This document shows positions 1 through 8,402 of a DNA stretch of 64,000 nucleotides, one piece after another. How positions within the stretch are numbered: the stretch's first letter is position 1; each line of letters starts with the position of its first letter. Under the pieces are notes generated by a model. That model ran no database searches, was not told the origin of the DNA, and saw nothing but the letters and a program-made list of their open reading frames with translations. A program made the position numbers and the translations under genes. The DNA is taken from positions 248,001-312,000 of the forward strand of contig NZ_NPMS01000001.1 in NCBI RefSeq assembly GCF_002266285.1, given 5' to 3'. This DNA is from Virgibacillus indicus. Lineage in GTDB: Bacteria; Bacillota; Bacilli; Bacillales; Amphibacillaceae.

Positions 1-280
1 AATAGATACGTTGATTCTTGGCTGTACCCATTACCCGCTATTGAAGGAAACTATCCAAGAGGCTATTGGCAATCATGTAACTGTAATATCGTCAAGTGAA
101 GAAACTGCAAGGGAAACCAGTACGATACTTGAGGTCCATCAAATACAAAATAAAGAGGAAGATATTCCAGTACATGAATTTTATACAACTGGTGAGCTGG
201 AAATTTTTATTGAAATAGCCAAAAGTATTTTTATCGATCCAAAACTGCAAATGGTTACAATTAAAAAAGCAGTAATTTAG
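1..280 (+). CDS. racE: Glutamate racemase, C-terminal part (cut by window edge)
   Basis: Last 92 or so codons of glutamate racemase, which makes D-glutamate for peptidoglycan in the cytoplasm. The first complete codon begins at base 2. The fragment opens with IDTLILGCTHYPLL, which carries the second catalytic cysteine (GCTHYP motif) of the Asp/Glu racemase family. The C-terminus is of ordinary length and ends at a TAG followed by a terminator. The neighbour order racemase-gerM-rph is the same as in Bacillus subtilis, which supports racE (murI) rather than another racemase. The N-terminal catalytic cysteine lies outside the window. Confidence 0.9.
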   Translation, partial: IDTLILGCTHYPLLKETIQEAIGNHVTVISSSEETARETSTILEVHQIQNKEEDIPVHEFYTTGELEIFIEIAKSIFIDPKLQMVTIKKAVI

Positions 281-284
281 TTAT

Positions 285-324
285 ATCAGGGTTCTTGAAT
301 TAATAAGAACTCCTGATTTTTTTT
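285..324 (+). terminator. Rho-independent terminator after racE
   Basis: Inverted repeat ATCAGGGTTCTT / AAGAACTCCTGAT with an 8-base loop and one bulge, followed by a run of eight T. Confidence 0.8.
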
Positions 325-394
325 ATTTGTGTTGGTCTATTTTCCTGATGGGCTCGTATATATAGTAGTACAAACCATCGTGGGAGGGAATCAC

Positions 395-1471
395 ATGCTT
401 AAGCGAGGAATACTTTTGTCAGGTTCATTAACATTAACCATTATACTCACAGGGTGTTTTCAAGGAGAACAATCCATGGAAGAAGAGATGGATCCACCTC
501 AAAATGCAGAAGAAGTGAATAATTTAGAAGAAGTACAGGAAAATGAGGAAACAGAATCAGTCGATGAGGGAGCAAATGAAGAAACAGCAGAGACTGTTCC
601 AAGAGAATTATACCTGATTGATTCTAATGGAATGGTTGCATCGCAGACATTAGAATTACCGAAGCTGGAATCAATGGAAGTGGCAACCCAGGTGCTGGAA
701 CATCTAGTGAAGGGTGGCCCCGTAACATCAATGCTGCCAAATGGATTCCGAGCTGTATTGCCTGAAGGCACCCAGATTTTAGGGCTTGACCTGAAGGATA
801 ATGGAACTATGATTGTCGATGTGTCAAGTGAGTTCGAGGATTATGAGGCCAATGATGAACTGAAAATACTTGAATCAATGACACATACCCTGACCCAATT
901 TGAAAATGTGAAGAAAATGGAGCTGAGAATTAACGGCCATCCACAAAGTGAAATGCCTGTTAATGGAACTCCGATAGGTGATGGATATTCCCGAGCAAAT
1001 GGAATAAATGTAACCGAAACAGATACACTGGATTTAATAAAGAGCACCCCTGTGACGATGTACTATCCGGCAGAGCATAATGAAAGCCGCTATTATGTTC
1101 CAGTAACACAGTATGTAGAAGGTACCGATGAGGAGCTGTATAGTTCGATTGTACAGGCATTAATCGACGGACCTGGATATAATGCAAATGTTACACATGT
1201 ATTTAATTCGCAGACAATGCTGACAAATAGTCCGACACTTGATAATGGTGTACTGGAATTGGAGTTTAGTGAAACTATTTTAAAGGATGATGAAAAATCA
1301 GTAATTGCTGACGAAGTAATGGAAACGATTGTTAGAACATTGACCGAACAGCAATCAGTAGAAGCAGTTAATGTAAAAGTTGAGAATGTTGATCAGATTG
1401 TCAATGAAAATGGAGAAGCTTATACAGAACCGGTAAGTATTCAGACTTTTACTCCAACAGAAAAGCTGTAA
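395..1471 (+). CDS. gerM: GerM, sporulation/germination lipoprotein
   Basis: Lipoprotein of 358 residues needed in B. subtilis for normal sporulation and germination. The ATG at 395 is preferred because it follows GGGAGGG at good spacing and starts a clear lipoprotein signal, with lipobox LTGC and Cys21 as the lipidated residue. A very acidic linker (about residues 25-70, rich in Glu and Asn) follows. After it come two GerMN domains (about 95-200 and 240-345). GerMN folds resemble domains that bind other sporulation membrane proteins. Family length in B. subtilis is close to this. It sits alone between two terminators. No sigma factor site is clear upstream. Confidence 0.9.
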   Translation: MLKRGILLSGSLTLTIILTGCFQGEQSMEEEMDPPQNAEEVNNLEEVQENEETESVDEGANEETAETVPRELYLIDSNGMVASQTLELPKLESMEVATQVLEHLVKGGPVTSMLPNGFRAVLPEGTQILGLDLKDNGTMIVDVSSEFEDYEANDELKILESMTHTLTQFENVKKMELRINGHPQSEMPVNGTPIGDGYSRANGINVTETDTLDLIKSTPVTMYYPAEHNESRYYVPVTQYVEGTDEELYSSIVQALIDGPGYNANVTHVFNSQTMLTNSPTLDNGVLELEFSETILKDDEKSVIADEVMETIVRTLTEQQSVEAVNVKVENVDQIVNENGEAYTEPVSIQTFTPTEKL

Positions 1472-1474
1472 TCT

Positions 1475-1502
1475 AAAGGGCGAGGTAACTGCCCTTTTTT
1501 GT
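1475..1502 (+). terminator. Terminator after gerM
   Basis: AAAGGGC and GCCCTTT arms around a 9-base loop, followed by TTTTTTG. Confidence 0.75.
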
Positions 1503-1583
1503 TTGGGCTTTTTTGCTATGCATGAATCTGTGTTCTTTAAAGTAAAATATGTTAAGCTATTGTTGGAAATAAGGAGGATTTTT

Positions 1584-2345
1584 ATGATGAGAAATGATCA
1601 GCGCACTGTAAATAGTTTACGTCCCATAAAGATAACAACCCATTATGTCAACCATCCAGAAGGTTCAGTTTTAATTGAAGTAGGCGATACAAAGGTAATA
1701 TGTAATGCCAGTATTGAAGATAGAGTTCCTCCATTTATGCGCGGACAAGGGAAAGGATGGATTACCGCAGAATATGCGATGCTTCCCCGTGCTACCGCTC
1801 AACGAAATATTAGAGAATCTTCCAAAGGGAAAGTAAGCGGCAGAACAATGGAAATCCAGCGGTTAATCGGCAGGGCACTGCGTTCAGTTGTAGATTTGGA
1901 TAAAATTGGTGAACGTACAGTTTGGGTAGATTGTGATGTGATTCAGGCAGATGGCGGTACAAGAACAGCATCTATTACAGGAGCATTCATCGCGGTGGTT
2001 TTAGCTTTTGGTAAATTATTGGAAGTTCGTTCCATTGCAAAAATGCCTGTAACAGACTTTTTGGCAGCAACTTCAGTTGGAGTACTGCCTGATGGTGAAG
2101 AAATTTTGGATTTAAATTATGAGGAAGACTCCCAGGCACATGTAGATATGAATATTGTTATGACAGGCGCAGGGGAGTTTGTAGAAATTCAGGGAACAGG
2201 AGAAGAGGCTACATTTACAAATAGCCAGCTGCAGATAATGCTCAATTTGGCAAATGATGGAATACAGCAAATTTTTACGAAACAAAAAGAAGTGCTAGGC
2301 GAACTGACGGAACGGTTTGGTGAAACGGTTAAAAAGGAAGGATAA
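1584..2345 (+). CDS. rph: Ribonuclease PH
   Basis: 3'-5' phosphorolytic exoribonuclease that trims tRNA 3' ends. An upstream in-frame start exists, but AAGGAGG at 1571 fixes the start at the ATG ATG pair at 1584/1587. This gives 253 residues, close to the usual 245-250. The protein opens with [16 protein letters not shown]. The phosphate-binding segment [12 protein letters not shown] lies near residue 125, and the RNase PH signature [16 protein letters not shown] is near residue 85. It is followed after 2 bases by the nucleotide pyrophosphatase gene, so the two are very probably cotranscribed and translationally coupled. Confidence 0.95.
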   Translation: MMRNDQRTVNSLRPIKITTHYVNHPEGSVLIEVGDTKVICNASIEDRVPPFMRGQGKGWITAEYAMLPRATAQRNIRESSKGKVSGRTMEIQRLIGRALRSVVDLDKIGERTVWVDCDVIQADGGTRTASITGAFIAVVLAFGKLLEVRSIAKMPVTDFLAATSVGVLPDGEEILDLNYEEDSQAHVDMNIVMTGAGEFVEIQGTGEEATFTNSQLQIMLNLANDGIQQIFTKQKEVLGELTERFGETVKKEG

Positions 2346-2347
2346 CA

Positions 2348-2941
2348 ATGAAGCAAATCATCATTGCAACAAAAAATAAAGGAAAAGCAAAAGAATTTAA
2401 AGAGTTTTTTGCGGGGTATGGAATAGAAACAAAATCTTTATTGGATTTTGAAAAGGAAATTCAGGATATTGAGGAAACAGGTTCAACATTTGAAGAAAAT
2501 GCAGCATTAAAAGCTGAACAAATCCGGGACTTATTATCAGTTCCCGTTTTGGCAGATGATTCCGGATTAATAATTGATGCACTTAATGGAAGACCCGGGA
2601 TTTTTTCTGCAAGGTATGCAGGTGAACCAAAAAGTGATCAAGCTAATATTAAGAAAGTATTGGCAGAATTAAAGACAGTCCCTGAGAAAGTGCGAACTGC
2701 CAGATTTATTTGTGTGCTGGCAATTGCTATACCGGGCGAAGAAACGATATTCCGGACAGGTTATTGTGAAGGAAAAATTGATTTTGAAGTAAAGGGATCT
2801 AACGGGTTTGGCTATGACCCGATTTTTACTCCCGAAGGCTATTCAAAAACAATGGCACAGCTCTCTCCAGCTGAGAAAAACAGTATCAGTCACCGGAAAC
2901 AGGCAATTATTCAATTGGAAGAATGGATGAATAATCAGTGA
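2348..2941 (+). CDS. ysnA: dITP/XTP pyrophosphatase (RdgB/Ham1 family)
   Basis: Cytoplasmic house-cleaning pyrophosphatase (197 residues) that hydrolyses non-canonical purine NTPs (dITP, XTP) so they are not built into nucleic acid. Family signatures are present in order: TKNKGKAKEF at the N-terminus, LADDSGLIIDALNGRPG near residues 66-82, GSNGFGYDPIF near 150, and the terminal SHRKQA substrate-recognition motif. The ATG lies 2 bases after the rph stop, and its ribosome-binding site (AAGGAAGG) is inside the rph 3' end. Length and neighbours match B. subtilis ysnA. Confidence 0.93.
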   Translation: MKQIIIATKNKGKAKEFKEFFAGYGIETKSLLDFEKEIQDIEETGSTFEENAALKAEQIRDLLSVPVLADDSGLIIDALNGRPGIFSARYAGEPKSDQANIKKVLAELKTVPEKVRTARFICVLAIAIPGEETIFRTGYCEGKIDFEVKGSNGFGYDPIFTPEGYSKTMAQLSPAEKNSISHRKQAIIQLEEWMNNQ

Positions 2942-2956
2942 AATGGGGGTGGCATT

Positions 2957-3469
2957 ATGGCAGCAACAGTATTGGTAGTAAGTGACAGTCATGGACTGAC
3001 AGAAGAACTTGCTGAAATTAAGGAACGTCATCAATTAACCTACATGATACATTGCGGAGACTCAGAATTGGATCTGGATAGCCCGCAGTTAGATGGATTT
3101 TATAAAGTTGGCGGCAACTGTGATTTTGATCCAAGATTTCCTGAGGAACAGGTGCTGCAGGTTGACAATCTCACTTTTCTTGCAGTACATGGTCACTTGC
3201 ATAATGTGAAATCAAATTTAATGACATTATCGTATCGGGCGGAAGAGGCAGATGCCCAAATTATCTGTTTTGGCCACACCCACATTGCTGGTGCAGAACA
3301 GACAGGAAATCAATTGTTTATTAATCCTGGGAGTATACGGTTGCCAAGAAACCGCAAAGAGAAGACGTATGCTATTTTAGAATGGAACGATATTAAAGAT
3401 GTGAAAGTCACATTTTTTACTGTCGATGGAACTGAATTAGACGAGCTTTCAGTGCGTGCATCTTTTTAA
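2957..3469 (+). CDS. ysnB: YsnB/MJ0936-type metallophosphoesterase
   Basis: Small (170 residues) calcineurin-like phosphodiesterase of the YfcE/MJ0936 family. The metal-binding motifs are all visible: SDSHG near residue 9, HCGDSE near 32, GGNCD near 52, HGH near 75 and GHTH near 107. Family members hydrolyse phosphodiesters in vitro, but the physiological substrate is generally unknown. It starts 15 bases after ysnA and is the last gene of the rph operon. No strong terminator follows directly, but the bidirectional hairpin at 3531 could serve. Confidence 0.88.
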   Translation: MAATVLVVSDSHGLTEELAEIKERHQLTYMIHCGDSELDLDSPQLDGFYKVGGNCDFDPRFPEEQVLQVDNLTFLAVHGHLHNVKSNLMTLSYRAEEADAQIICFGHTHIAGAEQTGNQLFINPGSIRLPRNRKEKTYAILEWNDIKDVKVTFFTVDGTELDELSVRASF

Positions 3470-3530
3470 ATCTAAAAAGCTTAGCACTCATGTATGAAAT
3501 ACGAACCTAACCGCTATAGTAGTATTCAAA

Positions 3531-3563
3531 AAACCCTTATAAACTAATTGTTTATAAGGGTTT
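3531..3563 (-). terminator. Terminator of the tRNA pair, possibly bidirectional
   Basis: Perfect 14-bp inverted repeat (AAACCCTTATAAAC, 5-base loop). On the minus strand it is followed by TTTTTG, directly downstream of tRNA-Arg. On the plus strand it is followed by a short TTTTAT and could also stop ysnB transcripts. Confidence 0.8.
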
Positions 3564-3569
3564 TATAAG

Positions 3570-3643
3570 CGTCCCAGGCAGGATTCGAACCTGCGACCCA
3601 CAGCTTAGAAGGCTGTTGCTCTATCCAGCTGAGCTACTGGGAC
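3570..3643 (-). tRNA. tRNA-Arg (anticodon TCT)
   Basis: The reverse complement folds as a 74-nt cloverleaf. The acceptor stem is GTCCCAG/CTGGGAC with discriminator G. The D arm is GCTCAGCTGGATAGAGC. The anticodon stem is ACAGC/GCTGT with loop CTTCTAA, giving anticodon TCT, which reads AGA/AGG arginine codons. The T arm is GCAGGTTCGAATCCTGC. No CCA is encoded. It is cotranscribed with the tRNA-Gly upstream (minus strand). Confidence 0.95.
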
Positions 3644-3657
3644 ATAAATATGTATGG

Positions 3658-3728
3658 AGCGGGTGAAGGGAATCGAACCCTCATCATCAGCTTGGAAGGC
3701 TGAGGTTTTACCACTAAACTACACCCGC
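3658..3728 (-). tRNA. tRNA-Gly (anticodon TCC)
   Basis: The reverse complement folds as a 71-nt cloverleaf. The acceptor stem is GCGGGTG/CACCCGC with discriminator T. The D arm is GTTTAGTGGTAAAAC. The anticodon stem is TCAGC/GCTGA with loop CTTCCAA, giving anticodon TCC for GGA/GGG. The T arm is GAGGGTTCGATTCCCTT. No CCA is encoded. It is the first gene of the two-tRNA minus-strand unit. Confidence 0.95.
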
Positions 3729-3763
3729 GTGTTTATGTACTTATTTTTTAACGGACAAGAATT

Positions 3764-3792
3764 ATTATAGGCATTACTTATTTCTTTGTCAA
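3764..3792 (-). promoter_or_regulatory. Consensus SigA promoter of the tRNA-Gly/tRNA-Arg unit
   Basis: On the minus strand, TTGACA (3792-3787), exactly 17 bases, then TATAAT (3769-3764), with the tRNA-Gly start about 35 bases downstream. Both hexamers are perfect consensus, as expected for a strong stable-RNA promoter. Confidence 0.92.
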
Positions 3793-3844
3793 TACTTTTA
3801 ATAAAAAAGAGAGAGAAAGGCCATCATCTAATTTAAATTAAGGT

Positions 3845-3873
3845 TTAACTTGTCAGTTTACGTTTTGTATGAT
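3845..3873 (+). promoter_or_regulatory. Candidate SigA promoter of ysoA
   Basis: TTAACT, a 17-base spacer and TATGAT, about 70 bases before the ysoA start. The -10 matches five of six and the -35 four of six. Confidence 0.45.
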
Positions 3874-3945
3874 AGTTTTTCGGGTATGTATATTTATTAT
3901 CCAGTTTTTCATACTAAAAAGTAAATGGATGAAAGGAGGAAATAA

Positions 3946-4917
3946 ATGGAGCACGAAACAGATAATGTAATACTCTTTCCAAAATGGAGATCTGCTTTGG
4001 AAGAGGAGAGCTTGCAGGCGCTTAAAGAAAAACGCTATGATGAAGCATTGGTTAAACTTGATAAATTATTAAGCTATCATATTGATGATCATGAAATCAT
4101 AACCGGAAAATTGATTTGCCTGATGGAATTAGGGTACTATGAAGAAGCACAGGATATATGCGAGGAGCTAATCCAATCAAAAAATCAAAACTATTATCAC
4201 TATGTTCATATGTACCTGACGATTCTGTTTCAGACCAATCAATTTGAACAGCTGATGAAACAGGTGGAATATGAAATTGAAAATAATGCAATTCCATTAC
4301 CGGTTAAAGAGCAGTTCAAGCAGCTTTACGACATGAGTGAAAAAATGAATTATGATTTAATTGCTGAAAAGTCCACGACGTACTTGGATGAGCTGTTTCA
4401 GGCCATCAGCAGTCAGCACTTTCAAGAACAATGGCTGATTACCGAAAATCTTCGGAAAATGAACGCTGAACCAAATGAAGAGGTTATTGCTTTGTTAACA
4501 AGTGAAGATGTGCATCCTGTAACAAAAACATCAATCTTTCAATGGCTTCAGGACAAAAACTATTCGAAAGCAGTTACTGTACATAAGCTTGATCTGCATG
4601 TTAGTGTAAAACCAGATGATATAGCAAAGCTACAATCACAGCCATTTATTAAAGAAACTCTGCTGATGATAAGTGGACAGGAACAAAAAAATCCAACCTT
4701 GTATCAATTGCTTGAAGTATTATTATTCCGTTATATCTATGTGCGCTTTCCAATTATGCCGCCAAGTGAAGATGTTAAACAAATAGCAGCAGCTTTATCA
4801 TACATAGGTGAGACATATTTAAATTTACATACGATCAGTGAAGATGAAATAAACAAAGACTACATAGAAGAGATCAAGTTATGTGAAACTTTATATTTAA
4901 GTATAATCGAAGAGTAA
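3946..4917 (+). CDS. ysoA: YsoA-like tetratricopeptide-repeat protein
   Basis: Protein of 323 residues with no signal peptide or membrane segment. The N-terminal half (about residues 15-125) has helical TPR-type repeats, for example EALVKLDKLLSYH and YEEAQDICEELIQ. TPRs bind partner proteins, and no enzymatic motif is visible. The position directly upstream of tig is that of ysoA in B. subtilis, which is the main reason for the symbol. A strong AAGGAGG precedes the ATG. Function is unknown. Confidence 0.72.
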   Translation: MEHETDNVILFPKWRSALEEESLQALKEKRYDEALVKLDKLLSYHIDDHEIITGKLICLMELGYYEEAQDICEELIQSKNQNYYHYVHMYLTILFQTNQFEQLMKQVEYEIENNAIPLPVKEQFKQLYDMSEKMNYDLIAEKSTTYLDELFQAISSQHFQEQWLITENLRKMNAEPNEEVIALLTSEDVHPVTKTSIFQWLQDKNYSKAVTVHKLDLHVSVKPDDIAKLQSQPFIKETLLMISGQEQKNPTLYQLLEVLLFRYIYVRFPIMPPSEDVKQIAAALSYIGETYLNLHTISEDEINKDYIEEIKLCETLYLSIIEE

Positions 4918-4938
4918 TTAGAGAAATGCCTCAAATGC

Positions 4939-4966
4939 TTGAAAGGCATTGCATTTATGTTATAAT
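4939..4966 (+). promoter_or_regulatory. Candidate SigA promoter of tig
   Basis: TTGAAA, a 16-base spacer and TATAAT, about 90 bases before the tig start. The -35 lies in the loop and descending arm of a small hairpin (AATGCC/GGCATT) that may weakly terminate ysoA. Confidence 0.6.
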
Positions 4967-5055
4967 AAGATGGTTGTAAATTGGGTCATTAAATTGTAAT
5001 TAATAAACATGGATATTAATTAAAAACAATAGATTAGATTTTGGAGGGTTTTTAT

Positions 5056-6342
5056 ATGTCAGCAAAATGGGAAAAGCAAGAGGGTAATGAAGGAGTATTA
5101 ACAATTGAAGTATCACCAGAGGAATTTGATCGTGCTTTAGACAAAGCTTTTAAAAAAGTATCTAAAGATGTACAGATTCCAGGATTCCGTAAAGGAAAAA
5201 TCCCTCGTAAAATTTTTGAAAACCGCTTTGGTGTTGAATCATTATATCAGGATGCTGTAGATATTGTACTGCCTGATGCATATGTAAATGCAATTGAAGA
5301 AACGGGCATTGAGCCAATTGCACAGCCGGATGTGGATATTGAAAACATTGAACAAGGTGAAACGCTTGTCTTCACCGCAAAAGTTCAGGTTAAGCCGGAA
5401 GTTAAGCTTGGAGAGTACAAAGGATTGGAAGTAGAAGAACAATCTGTAGAAGTAACTGATGAAGATGTTGATCATGAAATTGAGCATCAGCGTGAACACC
5501 ATGCAGAGCTTGTTGTTAAAGAAGAAGGAAAAGTTGAAGAAGGCGACACTGTTGTTATGGATTTTGAAGGATTTATGGATGGTGAAGCATTTGACGGCGG
5601 TAAAGGTGAAAATCATTCACTTGAAATCGGTTCAGGTCAATTTATCCCTGGGTTTGAAGAACAGCTAGTTGGTAAAGAATCTGGTGAGGATACTGAAATT
5701 GAATTAACATTCCCAGAGGATTATCATGCAGAGGAACTTGCCGGTAAAGAGGCAACATTCAAAGTGAAAATTCATGAAGTGAAATATAAAGAATTGCCGG
5801 AACTTGACGATGAATTTGCGAAAGATGTCGATGAAGAAGTAGAAACACTTGATGAATTGAAGAAAAAGAAAAGAGAAGAACTTGAAGAACAAAGAAAGCA
5901 AGATGCTGAGAATCAAAAAAATGAGACATTAATTGAAAAAGCTTCTGAAAATGCAGAGGTAGATGTACCTGACGCAATGGTAGATACTGAGCTTGATCAA
6001 ATGGTGAAAGAATTTGAACAGCGTTTGCAAATGCAGGGAATGACACTTGAAATGTACTCTCAATTCTCAGGTCAGGATGAAAGTGCATTGAAAGAACAGA
6101 TGAGAGAAGATGCTGCAAAACGCGTTAAAACAAATCTTACACTTGAAGCAATTGTAAATGCTGAAAATCTTGAAGTAACTGAAGAAGATGTAAATGCTGA
6201 ACTTGAAAAAATGGCATCCATGTATGGAACAGATACAGAACAGCTGAAACAAATGCTTGGTGGAAATACTGACATGCTTACAGGTGATTTGAAAATGAGA
6301 AAAGCAATTGATTTCCTGGCAGAAAACAGTAAAACTGTATAA
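5056..6342 (+). CDS. tig: Trigger factor, ribosome-bound chaperone and peptidyl-prolyl isomerase
   Basis: Binds ribosomal protein L23 at the exit tunnel and folds nascent chains. The ATG at 5056 is chosen over an in-frame upstream codon because GGAGGG lies just ahead; it gives 428 residues against about 424 in B. subtilis. The ribosome-binding signature ([17 protein letters not shown]) is near residues 40-56. The FKBP-like isomerase domain ([20 protein letters not shown] and [15 protein letters not shown]) covers about 160-245. The helical C-terminal chaperone arms follow. The protein is strongly acidic (many Glu-rich stretches), which would fit a halotolerant host. It is a single gene, closed by a terminator. 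Confidence 0.96.
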   Translation: MSAKWEKQEGNEGVLTIEVSPEEFDRALDKAFKKVSKDVQIPGFRKGKIPRKIFENRFGVESLYQDAVDIVLPDAYVNAIEETGIEPIAQPDVDIENIEQGETLVFTAKVQVKPEVKLGEYKGLEVEEQSVEVTDEDVDHEIEHQREHHAELVVKEEGKVEEGDTVVMDFEGFMDGEAFDGGKGENHSLEIGSGQFIPGFEEQLVGKESGEDTEIELTFPEDYHAEELAGKEATFKVKIHEVKYKELPELDDEFAKDVDEEVETLDELKKKKREELEEQRKQDAENQKNETLIEKASENAEVDVPDAMVDTELDQMVKEFEQRLQMQGMTLEMYSQFSGQDESALKEQMREDAAKRVKTNLTLEAIVNAENLEVTEEDVNAELEKMASMYGTDTEQLKQMLGGNTDMLTGDLKMRKAIDFLAENSKTV

Positions 6343-6386
6343 TAACTTTTTTGCATGTTTAATTACAATTTAATTAGTTAAATACT

Positions 6387-6420
6387 AAACAAGGTGCGAA
6401 AGTAATTCGTACCTTGTTTC
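6387..6420 (+). terminator. Terminator after tig
   Basis: 14-bp arms AAACAAGGTGCGAA / TTCGTACCTTGTTT (one G-T wobble) around AGTAA. The T run after the stem is short. Confidence 0.7.
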
Positions 6421-6432
6421 TATTTAGGTATG

Positions 6433-6526
6433 TGTTCATAAAGGTGCCGAAATAGAAGGTCGAGGCGGCCAAGTTTTAAGGACTGGACAAAGCTTCACCG
6501 CTTATAGTTTGGTGACTTTTTGAACA
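6433..6526. repeat. MITE-like intergenic element with inverted ends
   Basis: A 94-bp segment starts TGTTCATAAAGGT and ends GACTTTTTGAACA. The ends are imperfect inverted repeats (TGTTCA-N-AAAG). The centre holds a GGTCGAGGCGGCC palindrome-rich stretch that is GC-richer than its surroundings. It encodes nothing. It has the look of the small dispersed elements common between genes of Bacillaceae, but copy number cannot be judged from this window. Confidence 0.5.
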
Positions 6527-6620
6527 TCCTCTTTAGGAAGTAAGGTGCATGTGTTTCTTATTAAATTTTTGATTTAACGACTTAATCGAGTGTTAGAACA
6601 TATAGTAAAAGTAGTATGAT

Positions 6621-6648
6621 TTGACATTTCCATAAAATTATCCATAAT
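6621..6648 (+). promoter_or_regulatory. Promoter-like sequence in the tig-clpX gap
   Basis: Perfect TTGACA, a 16-base spacer and CATAAT. About 10 bases on is a small hairpin (GCACT/AGTGC), and a run of seven T lies at 6678-6684. It could give a very short RNA or a long clpX leader. The rest of the 6343-6888 gap holds the tig terminator, the small repeat and a nearer promoter candidate. Confidence 0.4.
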
Positions 6649-6795
6649 TAATACAAGCACTCAGAAAAGTGCAGGAATTTTTTTCAGTGCATGGAATTAA
6701 GAAACCAACTGGAATAAAAAGGTAAAATAGTCATTTGCACACGAAAATAATTTCAAACTGGAGACACAGTATAAATTATTAAAAGGTATATTGTT

Positions 6796-6823
6796 TTGTT
6801 TTTTATTTTTCATCTGATATGAT
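6796..6823 (+). promoter_or_regulatory. Candidate SigA promoter of clpX (extended -10)
   Basis: TTGTTT, a 16-base spacer and TATGAT, preceded by TG one base upstream (extended -10). It lies about 65 bases before the clpX start. No CtsR or CIRCE-type operator was seen. Confidence 0.5.
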
Positions 6824-6888
6824 GACTATAAAAGTTGAAACCTAAATGACTTATTAGGATAAGATTTAAACTTTTAGGGGTGAATGAA

Positions 6889-8169
6889 ATGTTTAAGTTT
6901 AATGAAGAAAAAGGACAATTAAAATGTTCATTTTGTGGGAAGGGTCAAGATCAAGTTCGTAAGCTAGTAGCCGGACCAGGCGTTTATATATGTGATGAAT
7001 GTATTGAACTTTGCACAGAAATTGTTGAAGAGGAACTTGGGACAGAAGAAGAAACTGAATTAAAAGAAATACCAAAGCCAATGGAAATATGTGAAACACT
7101 GGATGATTATGTAATAGGCCAAGATATTGCCAAAAAGAATTTATCTGTAGCGGTTTACAACCACTATAAACGGATTAACTCGCCAAAGACTACTTCTGAT
7201 GATGTAGAGCTGGCAAAAAGTAACATAGCAATGATTGGGCCTACAGGAAGCGGTAAAACATTGCTCGCACAAACACTAGCCCGTATTCTAAATGTGCCTT
7301 TTGCAATGGCTGATGCGACATCCTTAACAGAGGCTGGATATGTTGGAGAAGATGTAGAGAACATACTTCTGAAATTGATTCAGGCAGCCGATTATGATGT
7401 TGAAAAAGCTGAAAAAGGGATTATCTATATTGATGAAATTGATAAGGTTGCCCGCAAATCAGAAAATCCATCCATTACAAGGGATGTTTCCGGTGAGGGT
7501 GTTCAGCAGGCTTTATTAAAAATCCTTGAAGGTACGGTAGCCAGCGTGCCTCCACAAGGCGGCCGCAAGCATCCGCATCAGGAATTTATTCAAATCGATA
7601 CAACCAATATCCTATTTATTGTTGGTGGTGCATTTGACGGGATTGACCAGGTCATCAAACGACGTCTTGGCAAGAAAGTTATCGGTTTTGGTGCCAATGA
7701 TAAAAAACAAGATCTTGAGATGGGTGAATTGCTTACAAAAGTATTGCCTGAAGATCTCCTTCGCTACGGATTAATTCCAGAGTTTATTGGAAGAATTCCA
7801 ATTATTGGAAGTCTGACACCGTTAGATGAAGATGCTTTAGTGCAAATCTTAACAAAGCCGAAAAATGCGCTTGTTAAACAATATGAAAAGCTCTTCGAAA
7901 TGGATGATGTTGAACTTGAATTTGAGGAAGATGCTTTGGTTGAGATAGCTAAAAAGGCAATTGAAAGAAAAACCGGAGCCCGTGGGTTGCGTTCCATTAT
8001 TGAGAGCATTATGCTTGAAGTAATGTTTGAACTGCCGTCACGTGATGATATTGAAAAATGTATAATCACAAAAGATACGGTAACAGCAGAAAATGGAACT
8101 CCTAAGCTGGTCTTCAGTGACGGCACAGTAAAGGAAAGTAATAAAAAGCATCCAAAAGAAAGTGCATAA
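6889..8169 (+). CDS. clpX: ClpX, ATPase subunit of ClpXP protease
   Basis: AAA+ unfoldase that feeds tagged proteins to ClpP. The start is the ATG at 6889 ([10 protein letters not shown], as in B. subtilis), with AGGGGTG upstream; a GTG nine bases earlier is less likely. The length is 426 residues. The N-terminal zinc-binding domain has CSFC and CDEC pairs (residues 11-39). Walker A GPTGSGKT is near residue 117, Walker [14 protein letters not shown] near 180, and the [13 protein letters not shown] sensor region near 300. In B. subtilis the next genes are lonB and lonA; here only lonA follows. Confidence 0.97.
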   Translation: MFKFNEEKGQLKCSFCGKGQDQVRKLVAGPGVYICDECIELCTEIVEEELGTEEETELKEIPKPMEICETLDDYVIGQDIAKKNLSVAVYNHYKRINSPKTTSDDVELAKSNIAMIGPTGSGKTLLAQTLARILNVPFAMADATSLTEAGYVGEDVENILLKLIQAADYDVEKAEKGIIYIDEIDKVARKSENPSITRDVSGEGVQQALLKILEGTVASVPPQGGRKHPHQEFIQIDTTNILFIVGGAFDGIDQVIKRRLGKKVIGFGANDKKQDLEMGELLTKVLPEDLLRYGLIPEFIGRIPIIGSLTPLDEDALVQILTKPKNALVKQYEKLFEMDDVELEFEEDALVEIAKKAIERKTGARGLRSIIESIMLEVMFELPSRDDIEKCIITKDTVTAENGTPKLVFSDGTVKESNKKHPKESA

Positions 8170-8194
8170 CTGTTTATAAATAGGTATAGCAGAA

Positions 8195-8254
8195 GGCTGA
8201 CTGAGCATTTTCACTTCCAGTTTCGGAAGGAGTGCTTTTAGTCAGTCTTTTTTA
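8195..8254 (+). terminator. Terminator after clpX
   Basis: Long stem beginning GACTGAGCA and closing TGCTTTTAGTCAGTC, followed by TTTTTTTA. The inner part has the CACTTCC/GGAAGGAG pairing. It separates clpX from lonA. Confidence 0.8.
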
Positions 8255-8402
8255 CTTCTTGGATAAGTATAAACTCTGAAGATATAACGAACTATAATAG
8301 TATTAACGGGGTTTATAAATTTACAAATGAACAAGTTTTATATACACTTTAAGGATACATAGAATTAACCAAAAAATTACATATTATTTGGAGGTACGTA
8401 AA

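Noticed and set aside
5242..6356. Several minus-strand open frames of 60-124 codons inside tig
   Set aside because: Phe- and Leu-rich shadows of the acidic Glu/Lys-rich trigger factor gene. They have no ribosome-binding sites and no recognisable family.
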